Below are positions 17,107 to 25,640 of a DNA stretch of 61,744 nucleotides, piece after piece. Origin of the DNA: Candidatus Limnocylindria bacterium (GTDB lineage Bacteria > Chloroflexota > Limnocylindria > QHBO01); NCBI GenBank assembly GCA_030146365.1, contig JASLBU010000234.1, forward strand, positions 1-61,744. Reading direction: 5' to 3'. Below the pieces are notes generated by a model. That model saw only the letters and a list, made by a program, of their open reading frames with translations. It made no database searches and was not told where the DNA came from. Positions within the stretch are counted from its first letter, which is position 1. Every line of letters begins with the position of its first letter. Position numbers and translations under genes: made by a program.

Positions 17107-18606
17107 GACTGCGATCGGTTCTCGAGCCCACCCGAAGCCTCGCAGGGGTGGAGCCAAGAGTGAGGCGATCCCGATCACCATCCACACCACGACGCCGGGG
17201 AAGTTCCCTTCGAAGATCATCTCGGTCATGTTGTTGACCGTGACGACCGAGATCGCGGCGGCTGTCCCCGCGAGCAGCGTCCGCCGGCGCGGATCTCCTT
17301 CGGCGAGGGCGGCACGCACGAATCGGAGCCACAGCAGGAAGATGGCGGCCACGAAGACCAGACCGCCGATCACTCCCACCTCGCCGAAGAGATGCAGCCA
17401 GAAGTTGTGGATGGTCCGGAAGCCGTAGAGGCCGGCGCCGTACTCCTCGTACACCGGAGACGGGACGATGGCCGAGGCAGCCCCGCCATATCGGCCCGGT
17501 CCCACGCCGAGCCAGGGGTTGTCGAGGACGATCGGTATCCCCTCGCGGATGAACCGCATTCGCAGGTCACGCCGCTCGTAGACCTCGTCCAGCCGGTCGA
17601 TGGTGGAGTCGATGATGCTCGGCGTCCCGGTCTCCGGGAAGTAGATCGGCAGGTCCGCCTCGGCGACGAGCAGGTTGCGCGGCATGACGATCGTCACCAC
17701 CCAGGCAACGCCGACGGCGATGATCAGCGTCCGCAGCGCTCGCCAATCGAGCACAAGCAGGCTCACGACCAGGCCGACCACGACGGCCAACCACGCTCCT
17801 CGGGAGAACGTCAGCAGCAACGCTACGCAAAAGACGACCAGGGTGCCGAACGCCATCCAGCGACCCCGGTCGGTGACCAAGTGGCGCGATGCGAAGAGAG
17901 GAAACGGCAGAGTGAATCCGACCACGGCCGCGACCATGTTCGGGTTGCCGAGAAAGGAGGTGATCCTGCCTCCCTCGCCGAAGCGCCCCGCGAACGAGGC
18001 GAGCCCGAGCAGGTTGGGGTGCAGGACCACCTGCAGGATGCCGGTCACCGCCGCGAATAGCGCCACGGCCACGACCGCCGTGATGGCAGCTGTCGCCTGT
18101 CGCTGCGTGGTCGGCACCATGCGCGCGATGAAATACACGGCGACTGCGTCGACCGTCATGACGATTCCGAGCAGCGCCACCCGCGGCGGGGTGGCATTCA
18201 CCAGCGCCGATACGATCGCGATCACCACGAAGAGCGACATGAACCAGAGGAGCGGGTCGCGAAGAGCGCTCCAGAAGGTGCCACGCCGGACCGCCGCTAC
18301 CGTGACGACGGTGCCTGTGACCGCCAGCATCGGCTCGCTGGCTCCGATCGGGCCGATCTCGATGCTCGCCGGCAGCACGGTGCGAAGGAGCACTGTGTCG
18401 AACAGCACGAAGAGGGCGGAGACCACCAGGGTCGGAAGAGGCCAGCGATGGGCCGAGTACGCGAGGAGTGCCAGGGCGGCGGCGGCGACGATGGCGAACA
18501 CCGGCCACGCGACCCATGCACCCGCCACGGTGGCCGCGAAGAGTGCGATGGCGCCGAGCGCGACATGAGAGGGGTGCGGGTCGAAGCGATGGACCGAGCT
18601 CGTCAT
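17059..18606 (-). CDS. O-antigen ligase/polymerase (Wzy_C family)
   Basis: A 515-residue polytopic membrane protein with about twelve hydrophobic segments. The periplasm-facing loop contains DLRMRFIREGIPIVLDNPWL followed by GVGPGRYGG, then FRTIHNFWLHLFGEVGVIGG, a clear Wzy_C signature. It is convergent with, and overlaps, another polymerase-like gene; the two are not close copies. The ATG at 18606 begins the first membrane region after a short His-rich N-terminus. It probably joins repeat units of one of the surface glycans made here. Confidence 0.8.
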   Translation of the reverse strand: MTSSVHRFDPHPSHVALGAIALFAATVAGAWVAWPVFAIVAAAALALLAYSAHRWPLPTLVVSALFVLFDTVLLRTVLPASIEIGPIGASEPMLAVTGTVVTVAAVRRGTFWSALRDPLLWFMSLFVVIAIVSALVNATPPRVALLGIVMTVDAVAVYFIARMVPTTQRQATAAITAVVAVALFAAVTGILQVVLHPNLLGLASFAGRFGEGGRITSFLGNPNMVAAVVGFTLPFPLFASRHLVTDRGRWMAFGTLVVFCVALLLTFSRGAWLAVVVGLVVSLLVLDWRALRTLIIAVGVAWVVTIVMPRNLLVAEADLPIYFPETGTPSIIDSTIDRLDEVYERRDLRMRFIREGIPIVLDNPWLGVGPGRYGGAASAIVPSPVYEEYGAGLYGFRTIHNFWLHLFGEVGVIGGLVFVAAIFLLWLRFVRAALAEGDPRRRTLLAGTAAAISVVTVNNMTEMIFEGNFPGVVVWMVIGIASLLAPPLRGFGWAREPIAVSARDGAAGPTGPQAR

Positions 18607-18729
18607 GGCGGTGCGGGACTCTGCTCTTTCACGGTCCGTCCGCCAGGGACATAGGCTCGAATTCCCTGATCGACTCGGGCTTCGCGGTATGCCGAACCGG
18701 ACCACGGCCATTGTAGAGAACCCGGTGGA

Positions 18730-19782
18730 TCACGGCCGCTCCAGGAGGCCGAGGACAGTCCGCGCGCGCACCCGCCAGGACGAGCGGACGGCGGCATCGT
18801 TCGCGTTCGCCGACCAGCGATCCAGCAGGCCGGCGTCGGCTTCCACGACTCGCGTGATCCCGCGGGCCAGCGCCGGCACCTCATCCGCCACGACGATTCC
18901 TGCATCGGCCTCCCGGACGATGCGTGCCTGCTCTGTGCAGTCGGTCACGATGAGCGGGCGCCCGTAGCTGAGGTACTCCATCACCTTGATCGGCACCGCC
19001 AAATCGTTGTAGGGGCTCCGCAGGCGCGGCTGGACGGTGGCGATCACATCCGGAAGCAGCTCTCGGATCCCGGCCCCGGAGGTGTGCTCGACGCGGATCC
19101 ACGGAGCCAGGGGTTCTGGAGGCTCCTCACCCGGACGTGAGACGCAGACCAGCTCGACCTGGTGGCCCGCGGCACGGACGCGCTCGATCGCACCGAGCAG
19201 GAGGTCCAGGCCGTGGACCGGATAGCGCATCGCCCCCACGAAGAGAAGGGCCCTCGCCCCGGGCCGCCGTTCCGTGCCGGCGGGCGCGGGACTTCCCGGC
19301 GGAACCAGGACGGGATCCGGGTCGCGGTCGCCGACCGCCCGGGCGAGGCCGATCGACGGGTACGCCGCTCGGGTCGAGACCCGTCGAAGTGCGCCGATGG
19401 CTGGCCGGAAGAGTGCGCGCGCCACGCGCCGTTTCAGGGAGGTGAGCGGGTAATACTCCTCGAACAGGTGCTGCGCATCGCGGATGTACGTCACCACCGG
19501 GATCCCCAACGCTCGCGCGAGCGCGAGGAACGCAATGTCCGTTTCAGAGGGCAGTGTCGAGCTGTTCTCGACGTAGATGCCTTTCAAGCCGCGAAGCCGC
19601 CCCCCTACGGCATAACGCGCCAGCGCTGCCCGACGCGGGCCTCGCTCCGCGGCGATGACATCCAGGTCGGCCAGCGTGGCCAACTGGTCGCGCAGATTGG
19701 TGATCCGGGCGACGGGTCCCCACACCCCTCGGTCGAGTGGGTACATCGAGATCAGCAGAATGCGCCGGTTGCGCCGAGACAT
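18730..19782 (-). CDS. glycosyltransferase family 4-like
   Basis: A 350-residue GT-B protein. The N-terminal half has ILLISMYPLDRGVWGPVARI and PVVTYIRDAQHLFEEYYPL. The C-terminal half has LLFVGAMRYPVHGLDLLLGA and the donor-site region VPIKVMEYLSYGRPLIVTDC. It lies 123 bp downstream of the ligase gene start and is divergent from the pse operon flippase, so it could serve either glycan system. The ATG at 19782 has TATGCT 6 nt upstream. Confidence 0.8.
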   Translation of the reverse strand: MSRRNRRILLISMYPLDRGVWGPVARITNLRDQLATLADLDVIAAERGPRRAALARYAVGGRLRGLKGIYVENSSTLPSETDIAFLALARALGIPVVTYIRDAQHLFEEYYPLTSLKRRVARALFRPAIGALRRVSTRAAYPSIGLARAVGDRDPDPVLVPPGSPAPAGTERRPGARALLFVGAMRYPVHGLDLLLGAIERVRAAGHQVELVCVSRPGEEPPEPLAPWIRVEHTSGAGIRELLPDVIATVQPRLRSPYNDLAVPIKVMEYLSYGRPLIVTDCTEQARIVREADAGIVVADEVPALARGITRVVEADAGLLDRWSANANDAAVRSSWRVRARTVLGLLERP

Positions 19783-19788
19783 TGGCCG

Positions 19789-19794
19789 AGCATA
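19789..19794 (-). promoter_or_regulatory. -10-like box TATGCT, leaderless spacing
   Basis: TATGCT on the minus strand ends 6 nt before the ATG at 19782. Confidence 0.45.
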
Positions 19795-19851
19795 CTTCGA
19801 TGGACGGTCGCCACCGACCGGCGCCCCCGCGGCCAGCCCGGTACCGACGGC

Positions 19852-19857
19852 TAGAAT
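19852..19857 (+). promoter_or_regulatory. -10-like box TAGAAT, leaderless spacing (pse operon)
   Basis: TAGAAT ends 7 nt before the GTG at 19865 that begins the flippase gene, the first gene of the pseudaminic acid operon. Confidence 0.5.
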
Positions 19858-19864
19858 CCGGCCG

Positions 19865-21334
19865 GTGAGCCTTCGACGCCTGCTTCGGGAGTCGACCCTG
19901 TACAGCATCGGCAATATCGCTCCGAAGCTCGGAGCGTTCCTGCTGCTGCCCGTCTACGTGCGGTTCCTCTCGCAGGCTGACTACGGGGCACTTGCCCTCC
20001 TGACCTCGGTGGCTGGCGTCCTGGGCATCGTCTATCACCTGGGAACGGACGCGGCGCTGATGCGCCTCCACTTCGATCGGTCAGGGCGCGACCAGGCACG
20101 CCTGTACAGCACCGTGACGATCTTCTCCATGGCCATGGCCGGCGGTCTGACGCTGCTGCTCACGGTCGCCGTTGGCCCGTTCTTCCAGGAGCTGTTCGCC
20201 GGGACCCCATTCATCCCCCTGGGACTCCTCGCGCTCCTGCTGGCGGCCGTCGGGTCGATCACCTACGTTCCCTCGACGCTCTATCGCGCCACAGGCCAGG
20301 CGGCCCGATTCCTCCGCCTGAACGTGGGGTCGTTCGTCATCAGCAGCACCATCTCGGTTGTCCTGGTGACGGTGTTCGGCTTCGGCGCCGCAGGGGTCCT
20401 CACCGGCCAACTGATCGCCACCACGGGGGTGATGATCGTCGCCCTGGTGGTCGTCAGCAGGATGGGTGCGTGGACGTTCGACGGGCGCACCCTCCGCGGC
20501 GCCCTGGCATTGGGCCTCCCCATGCTTCCCCATGCGCTGTCGGCATGGGCGCTTCGACTCGCGGATCGCTGGCTGATCGCAGTCTTCATCGGGGTCTCCG
20601 CGCTGGAGGCGCGTGCCCAGGTCGGCGTGTATGCCGTTGGTTACCAGCTCGGCTACGTCGTTGGCATCGCCATCACCTCGTTCAATGCGGCGTGGTCGCC
20701 GTACTTCTTCCGCATCGGCTATCGACCCTCCGCACCCGAGCTGTACAAACAGATGACGTCGGTCGTCATCGGTGGCTTCCTGGTGATCGCGGTCGGCGTC
20801 TCATCGCTCGCTCCCGAGATCGTCGCCGTCGTCGCTCGTCCCGGCTACGAGCCGGCCGCTGACGTGATGCCGTTGATCGCGTTCGCCTCCATCTTCCAGG
20901 GGCTGTACGTGATGTTCGTCACGGTCGTCTTCCTCACGAAGCGGACGGGTCCCCTGGCGTTCATCACCTTCTCCGCGGCTACCTTGAATGTCGGGGCCAA
21001 CGCGCTGCTGATCCCCCGGTTCGGGATCATGGGGGCAGCCTGGGCGACTCTTCTCGCATATGCCGGGTTCGCCGCCGGCACGTATCTGCTGGCGCGGCGG
21101 CAATATCCGATGCGGATAGATTGGGCGCGGTTGGTCGTCCTGGGGCTGACCGCCGCAGCATCCGTGCTGCTCGCCAGGACGCTCGCGCCGAACGCGTCGG
21201 TCACAAACGCGGCAGCCCACGCCGGCGTCTGGATCGCCTACGCGTGCGTCGCGACAGCCGTCTGTGCAGCTCCGGTGCGCCGGCTGCGGATCCTCTCGCG
21301 GGACGTGGGAGCGGAGGTTCCGGCCGCGCCATGA
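19865..21334 (+). CDS. polysaccharide flippase (Wzx/MOP superfamily)
   Basis: A 489-residue membrane protein with about fourteen hydrophobic segments and the family N-terminus NIAPKLGAFLLLPVYVRFLS followed by QADYGALALL. C-terminal segments include LIPRFGIMGAAWATLLAYA. It should flip polyprenyl-PP-linked oligosaccharides across the membrane. The GTG at 19865 is chosen because TAGAAT sits 7 nt upstream and the reading frame before it has no family similarity. Its stop overlaps the next gene by ATGA. It resembles the second flippase at 53207-54673, suggesting duplication and specialisation. Confidence 0.85.
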   Translation: MSLRRLLRESTLYSIGNIAPKLGAFLLLPVYVRFLSQADYGALALLTSVAGVLGIVYHLGTDAALMRLHFDRSGRDQARLYSTVTIFSMAMAGGLTLLLTVAVGPFFQELFAGTPFIPLGLLALLLAAVGSITYVPSTLYRATGQAARFLRLNVGSFVISSTISVVLVTVFGFGAAGVLTGQLIATTGVMIVALVVVSRMGAWTFDGRTLRGALALGLPMLPHALSAWALRLADRWLIAVFIGVSALEARAQVGVYAVGYQLGYVVGIAITSFNAAWSPYFFRIGYRPSAPELYKQMTSVVIGGFLVIAVGVSSLAPEIVAVVARPGYEPAADVMPLIAFASIFQGLYVMFVTVVFLTKRTGPLAFITFSAATLNVGANALLIPRFGIMGAAWATLLAYAGFAAGTYLLARRQYPMRIDWARLVVLGLTAAASVLLARTLAPNASVTNAAAHAGVWIAYACVATAVCAAPVRRLRILSRDVGAEVPAAP

Positions 21335-22806
21335 GGGGCGACGAGCAGTCCGCTCGCGAGCGGGCCAGGAATCTGATCGACGCACTGCCGGATCGCATCC
21401 TGGCTGCGCTGAGGTGGCGGGACATCGACCTGACCGCGGCCGCCGAGCACCTCCTGTATACGGCCATCCTTCGCCCCGGCGCCTCGCCGAAGCGTCAAAT
21501 GACGGCAGTCCATTCCGCTGCGCGAGCCGCGAATGCCGGCGTGGCCGCACTCCGCCACGGCCCGCGCACCAAGCCCAGCGATCGGGTCGATGTCATTGCC
21601 CTGGTAACCCAGCCGATCCACGCCGAGCTGTTCGCCCAGATCGAACGTGAGCTCGCGAAACGCGGAGCCCACTCGCTCGTCGTGGATGCTGAGACTCGGA
21701 AGGGCAGATCCGTCCGCGGGGCACAGGCCCGAATGGCCGGCGCACTCCAGCCATCGGCCATCCCATCACTCATGGCGCATGCGATCGATACGGCGTGGAG
21801 ACTGTCGAGTGCGCCAGATGCCTGGTCGACTCATGTGCCCGAGCGGGAGGTTGATCGGCTCTGGGCGCTGCTCGCTCGGGGCATTCCCATTCTGGCCCTG
21901 GACGCTGCCCGAGTCGACGGGTTGCTGTCACGGCACCGACCCGGCGTCGTCGCGTGCTTCAGTGAGTCTGGTCAGCTGGCCCGCATCGTTCCCGCGGTTG
22001 GGCGCACGCTCCACATCCCGGTGGTGGACCTGCCGCACGCTGAGGCGGCCGACCCATGGGGCAGCGCTGGTCTGGCGTACGACGCGGTCGCCGTCTATGG
22101 GCCACGCGCGGCGGAGATCATGCGCCTGGCGGGCGTGGCAACCGAGCGAATCCGCCAGATCGGGCCTCTCCGGCACGACGCGCTGGTGGCCAAGGAAGAC
22201 GCCGAGCCCCCGGACGATCCCCGCCGTGTGCTGTTCGCGGCACAGCCGACGGATGAGGACCACCCCGCTCTACGGAGCGCAATTCAGCGCACAGCGATGG
22301 AGGCTGCGGTTGCGGTCACCGCGCAACTCGAGCCGGCGGAGCTGATCGTCCTTCCCCATCCGACACAGCACCCGCGCGCCGTGGAGGAACTCCTCGGGTC
22401 GATCCAGCGCCCTCCGGGCATGGCCGCCCGTGTCGAGCGAGACGGCTCCCTGCACACATGGCTCGCACAGGCGTGGCTCCTGGTCACCGCGTCATCCCAG
22501 AGCGTCTTCGATGCGGTTCTCGCGGGGGTGCCGGCCATGACGGTCACTCCGACCGGCATCATTGACCCGGTGACCTTCGCGCACGATGGGATCGCGCTCG
22601 GCGTCGGGAGCGCCGAAGCCGCCGCGGAAGCAGCGAATCAGCTGCGCGGGCGAACTGCCCGGGACGACCTCCTCGCCGGACAGCGCGCGGCCCTTGGCGG
22701 CCGCATCGGGCTCCTCGACGGTCGTGCTGCCGAACGTGCCGCGATGTGGCTTCTGGAAGTCAGCGGTGCGGAGTGGCCCCGCGGCACTACAATCGGCCGC
22801 CAATGA
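21331..22806 (+). CDS. unassigned GT-B-like surface-glycan protein; candidate nonulosonate transferase
   Basis: A 491-residue cytoplasmic protein I cannot assign to a named family with certainty. The C-terminal two-thirds looks like a GT-B fold related to the CDP-glycerol glycerophosphotransferase or polysialyltransferase type. It has HIPVVDLPHAEAADPWGSAG, YDAVAVYGPRAAEIM, RIRQIGPLRHDALV, LIVLPHPTQHPRAVEELLGS and WLLVTASSQSVFDAVLAGVP. It is coupled by ATGA overlaps to the flippase before it and to pseB after it. It is the only glycosyltransferase-like gene in the pse operon, so it may transfer pseudaminic acid from its CMP donor. That role is inferred from position and fold only. Confidence 0.5.
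   Translation: MRGDEQSARERARNLIDALPDRILAALRWRDIDLTAAAEHLLYTAILRPGASPKRQMTAVHSAARAANAGVAALRHGPRTKPSDRVDVIALVTQPIHAELFAQIERELAKRGAHSLVVDAETRKGRSVRGAQARMAGALQPSAIPSLMAHAIDTAWRLSSAPDAWSTHVPEREVDRLWALLARGIPILALDAARVDGLLSRHRPGVVACFSESGQLARIVPAVGRTLHIPVVDLPHAEAADPWGSAGLAYDAVAVYGPRAAEIMRLAGVATERIRQIGPLRHDALVAKEDAEPPDDPRRVLFAAQPTDEDHPALRSAIQRTAMEAAVAVTAQLEPAELIVLPHPTQHPRAVEELLGSIQRPPGMAARVERDGSLHTWLAQAWLLVTASSQSVFDAVLAGVPAMTVTPTGIIDPVTFAHDGIALGVGSAEAAAEAANQLRGRTARDDLLAGQRAALGGRIGLLDGRAAERAAMWLLEVSGAEWPRGTTIGRQ
22788..22793 (+). promoter_or_regulatory. internal -10-like box TACAAT before pseB
   Basis: TACAAT lies inside the end of the upstream gene, 9 nt before the pseB ATG at 22803. It could be an internal leaderless promoter. 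Confidence 0.35.
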
Positions 22807-23777
22807 GCATTCTCGACGGTCGGTCTCTGCTCGTCACCGGAGGAACCGGCTCGTTCGGCAAGCGGTTCCTCCGCACCGTTCTCGACGAGACGGACGTCCG
22901 ACGGGTCATCGTCTTCAGTCGCGACGAGCTGAAGCAGTACGAGATGCAGCAGCTGTACCCCGGAGAAGGAAGGCTGCGGTTCTTCCTCGGGGACGTACGG
23001 GACCGCGATCGCCTGTATCGCGCCTTCCACGGCGTCGACTTCGTGGTGCATGCCGCAGCCCTCAAACAGGTACCCGCCGCCGAGTACAACCCGTTCGAAG
23101 CGGTCAAGACCAACGTTCACGGTGCTCAGAACGTGATCGATGCCGCAATCGACTGCGGTGTGGAGCGGGTCGTGGCTCTCTCGACCGACAAGGCGTGCAG
23201 CCCGATCAATCTGTACGGCGCCACGAAGCTGGTCAGCGACAAGCTGTTCGTGAACGGCAATGCCTACTCGGCCGGCCGGGGAACCCGCTTTTCCGTCGTT
23301 CGGTATGGAAACGTCGTCGGAAGCCGCGGGAGCGTCGTGCCCTTCTTCCGGCAGCTGGCTCCTTCCGGGGTTCTCCCGATCACGGACGAGCGGATGACTC
23401 GGTTCTGGATCACCCTGCAGCAGGGCGTTCAGTTCGTGCTGAGCTCGCTCGAGAGGATGCACGGCGGGGAGCTGTTCGTGCCGAAGATTCCGAGCATGCG
23501 CGTCGTCGACCTCGCGGCGGCCATGGCACCCGGGGCGAGACTGGAGATGGTGGGGATCCGCCCGGGGGAGAAGCTGCACGAGGAGATGATCAGCGCCAGC
23601 GACGCGCGCTCTACCGTCGACGCCGGGGAGTACTACGTCATACAGCCGGAGCTGGACTTCTGGCCGGAGGGACGAACAGTTGGCTCACCCATTCCCGAAG
23701 GCTTCTCCTATGCAAGCGACACGAATGACCGCTGGCTCAGCGTGGACGAGCTGAGACACATGATCGCGGATGCCTGA
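22803..23777 (+). CDS. pseB: UDP-GlcNAc 4,6-dehydratase (inverting)
   Basis: A 324-residue short-chain dehydrogenase-type enzyme catalysing the first step of pseudaminic acid synthesis: C6 dehydration with C5 inversion of UDP-GlcNAc. It has the NADP motif VTGGTGSFGKRF, HAAALKQVPAAEYNPFEAVK, and the PseB/FlaA1 active-site signature LSTDKACSPINLYGATK, in which Asp-Lys replaces the usual Thr-Asp-Glu set. RYGNVVGSRGSVVPFF is also present. Its length equals the family norm. It overlaps both neighbours (ATGA upstream, 8 nt with pseC). Confidence 0.93.
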   Translation: MSILDGRSLLVTGGTGSFGKRFLRTVLDETDVRRVIVFSRDELKQYEMQQLYPGEGRLRFFLGDVRDRDRLYRAFHGVDFVVHAAALKQVPAAEYNPFEAVKTNVHGAQNVIDAAIDCGVERVVALSTDKACSPINLYGATKLVSDKLFVNGNAYSAGRGTRFSVVRYGNVVGSRGSVVPFFRQLAPSGVLPITDERMTRFWITLQQGVQFVLSSLERMHGGELFVPKIPSMRVVDLAAAMAPGARLEMVGIRPGEKLHEEMISASDARSTVDAGEYYVIQPELDFWPEGRTVGSPIPEGFSYASDTNDRWLSVDELRHMIADA

Positions 23778-24915
23778 CCCGATTCCCTATGGCCGCCAGT
23801 GGATCGACGAGGACGACATTGCTGCCGTCACCGAGGTGCTGCGAAACGACTTCCTGACGACCGGGCCGGCGGTCCCGGCATTCGAAGCCGCGCTGACCGA
23901 GTTCACCGGTGCCCATCACGCCGTCGCGGTCAACTCCGGTACGGCCGCCCTGCACGCCATGTATTTCGCGGCCGGCATCGGACCCGGTGACGAGGTGATC
24001 ACGTCACCGCTCACCTTCGCGGCCACCGCCAACGCCGCGCTCTACCTCGGCGCGACAGTTCGCTTCGCTGATGTTGAGCCGGCTACGGGCAACATCGACC
24101 CGGCCGCCGCCGCCGCGCAGGTGACCGATCGAACTCGAGCCGTCGTGGCCATCGACTTCGCGGGCCAGCCGGCGGACTACGACGCGCTGCGTTCGGCCAT
24201 CGGCTCACGTGACATCGCTGTTCTCGCCGATGCGGCCCATTCCCTCGGCGCAACCGACGGCGGCCGACCCGTCGGGACCCTGGCCGATGCGAGCGCGCTC
24301 AGTTTCCACCCGGTCAAGCCGATCACGACGGCCGAGGGCGGTGCGGTGCTCACGGATGATTCGCAGCTTGCCGGACGCGCCGCTCGCTTTCGCACACATG
24401 GGATCACCCGTGACCCGGGAGAGATGCTGAATCCAGACGTCGGCGGCTGGTCCAACGAGCAGCATGACCTCGGCTTCAACTACCGCCTCACCGACGTGCA
24501 GGCCGCGCTGGGCCGCAGCCAACTGCGGCGCCTCGACGCGTTCATCGCCCGGCGGCGAGAGATTGCAGCGCGCTACGACGCGGCCTTTGCCGAGGTCGAG
24601 GGGATTCAATCTCCCAGCGTTCGGGCGGGCGTGGAGCCCGGTTGGCACCTGTACGTCGTGCTCGTCCGGGAGGCTCACCGGCGTCGTGCCTTCTTCGACC
24701 GCCTCCGGGCAGAGGGCCTCGGAGTTCAGGTCCACTACGTTCCGGTCTATCTGCATCCGTACTACCGAAGCCTCGGCTTCAACCCCGGCCTATGCCCCGC
24801 TTCCGAGGACTACTACTCCCGTGCGGTAAGTCTGCCCGTGTTTCCACGGCTCTCGGATGACGAGGTGGACTCCGTGATCGAACGGGTCAGTCGGGCAGCG
24901 TCGGACGTCCTCTGA
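23770..24915 (+). CDS. pseC: UDP-4-amino-4,6-dideoxy-N-acetyl-altrosamine transaminase
   Basis: A 381-residue DegT/DnrJ-type PLP aminotransferase that aminates the PseB product at C4. Features are VNSGTAALHAMYFAAG, DAAHSLGA (PLP Asp) and SFHPVKPITTAEGGAV, containing the Schiff-base Lys in the PseC-type context. The C-terminal part includes LGVQVHYVPVYLHPYYR. The ATG overlaps pseB by 8 nt. The next gene begins 2 nt after the stop. Confidence 0.92.
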   Translation: MPDPIPYGRQWIDEDDIAAVTEVLRNDFLTTGPAVPAFEAALTEFTGAHHAVAVNSGTAALHAMYFAAGIGPGDEVITSPLTFAATANAALYLGATVRFADVEPATGNIDPAAAAAQVTDRTRAVVAIDFAGQPADYDALRSAIGSRDIAVLADAAHSLGATDGGRPVGTLADASALSFHPVKPITTAEGGAVLTDDSQLAGRAARFRTHGITRDPGEMLNPDVGGWSNEQHDLGFNYRLTDVQAALGRSQLRRLDAFIARRREIAARYDAAFAEVEGIQSPSVRAGVEPGWHLYVVLVREAHRRRAFFDRLRAEGLGVQVHYVPVYLHPYYRSLGFNPGLCPASEDYYSRAVSLPVFPRLSDDEVDSVIERVSRAASDVL

Positions 24916-24917
24916 CA

Positions 24918-25640
24918 GTGGGGACCTGCATCATCATCCAGGCGCGCATGGGCTCGACGCGACTTCCGGGAAAGGTCGCGATGGACGTGGCGGGGCTTCC
25001 CATGATCGGCCGCGTCCTGGAGCGGGCGGCTCGTGTCCAGGGCGTCGATGACATCGTCGTGGCGATCCCCGACCTGGTGGAGGACGACGGTCTGTCGGAC
25101 CTCGTCCACAGCCTGGGACACCGTGTCGTGCGGGGTCCGTCGGCCGACGTCCTGGAGCGGTACCTGATCGCGGCAGAGGCCACCGGCGCGGACGTGATCG
25201 TGCGGCTCACCGCCGACTGCCCGCTGCTCTCCCCCTCCGTGTCCGCGCAGGTGATCGAGCGTTTCCGGACCGCTCGTGTCGACTACTGCTCGAATACCCT
25301 CCAGCGCAGCTGGCCGCGCGGGCTCGACACGGAGGTCGTCGACATCCGAGCACTCCGGATCGCCGGCCAGGAGGCGGTCAGTGCGTCCGATCGTGAGCAC
25401 GTGACGCCGTTCGTGTGGCGGCAGCCCGAGCGTTTTCGCCTGGCACCGGTATCGACGCTGCCCGACCGCTCCGACCTGCGGTGGACCGTGGACACCGCAG
25501 ACGACCTGGAGATGGTGAGACGCGTTTTCGCCGGCATCGGTGGCGACGACTTCGACCTGCCGGAGATCCTGTGCCTGCTCGAGCGCGACCCGTCTCTCGC
25601 TCTGGTGAATCGAGACGTTCGCCAGAAGCCGCTCGCCTGA
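24918..25640 (+). CDS. pseF: CMP-pseudaminic acid cytidylyltransferase, SpsF/PseF type
   Basis: A 240-residue nucleotidyltransferase with IIIQARMGSTRLPGKV at the N-terminus and RLTADCPLLSP in the centre, both typical of the SpsF/PseF cytidylyltransferase family. In this operon it would activate pseudaminic acid with CTP to CMP-Pse. The GTG at 24918 places the nucleotide-binding strand directly at the N-terminus, as usual. Its TGA overlaps the next ATG (TGATG). Confidence 0.88.
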   Translation: MGTCIIIQARMGSTRLPGKVAMDVAGLPMIGRVLERAARVQGVDDIVVAIPDLVEDDGLSDLVHSLGHRVVRGPSADVLERYLIAAEATGADVIVRLTADCPLLSPSVSAQVIERFRTARVDYCSNTLQRSWPRGLDTEVVDIRALRIAGQEAVSASDREHVTPFVWRQPERFRLAPVSTLPDRSDLRWTVDTADDLEMVRRVFAGIGGDDFDLPEILCLLERDPSLALVNRDVRQKPLA

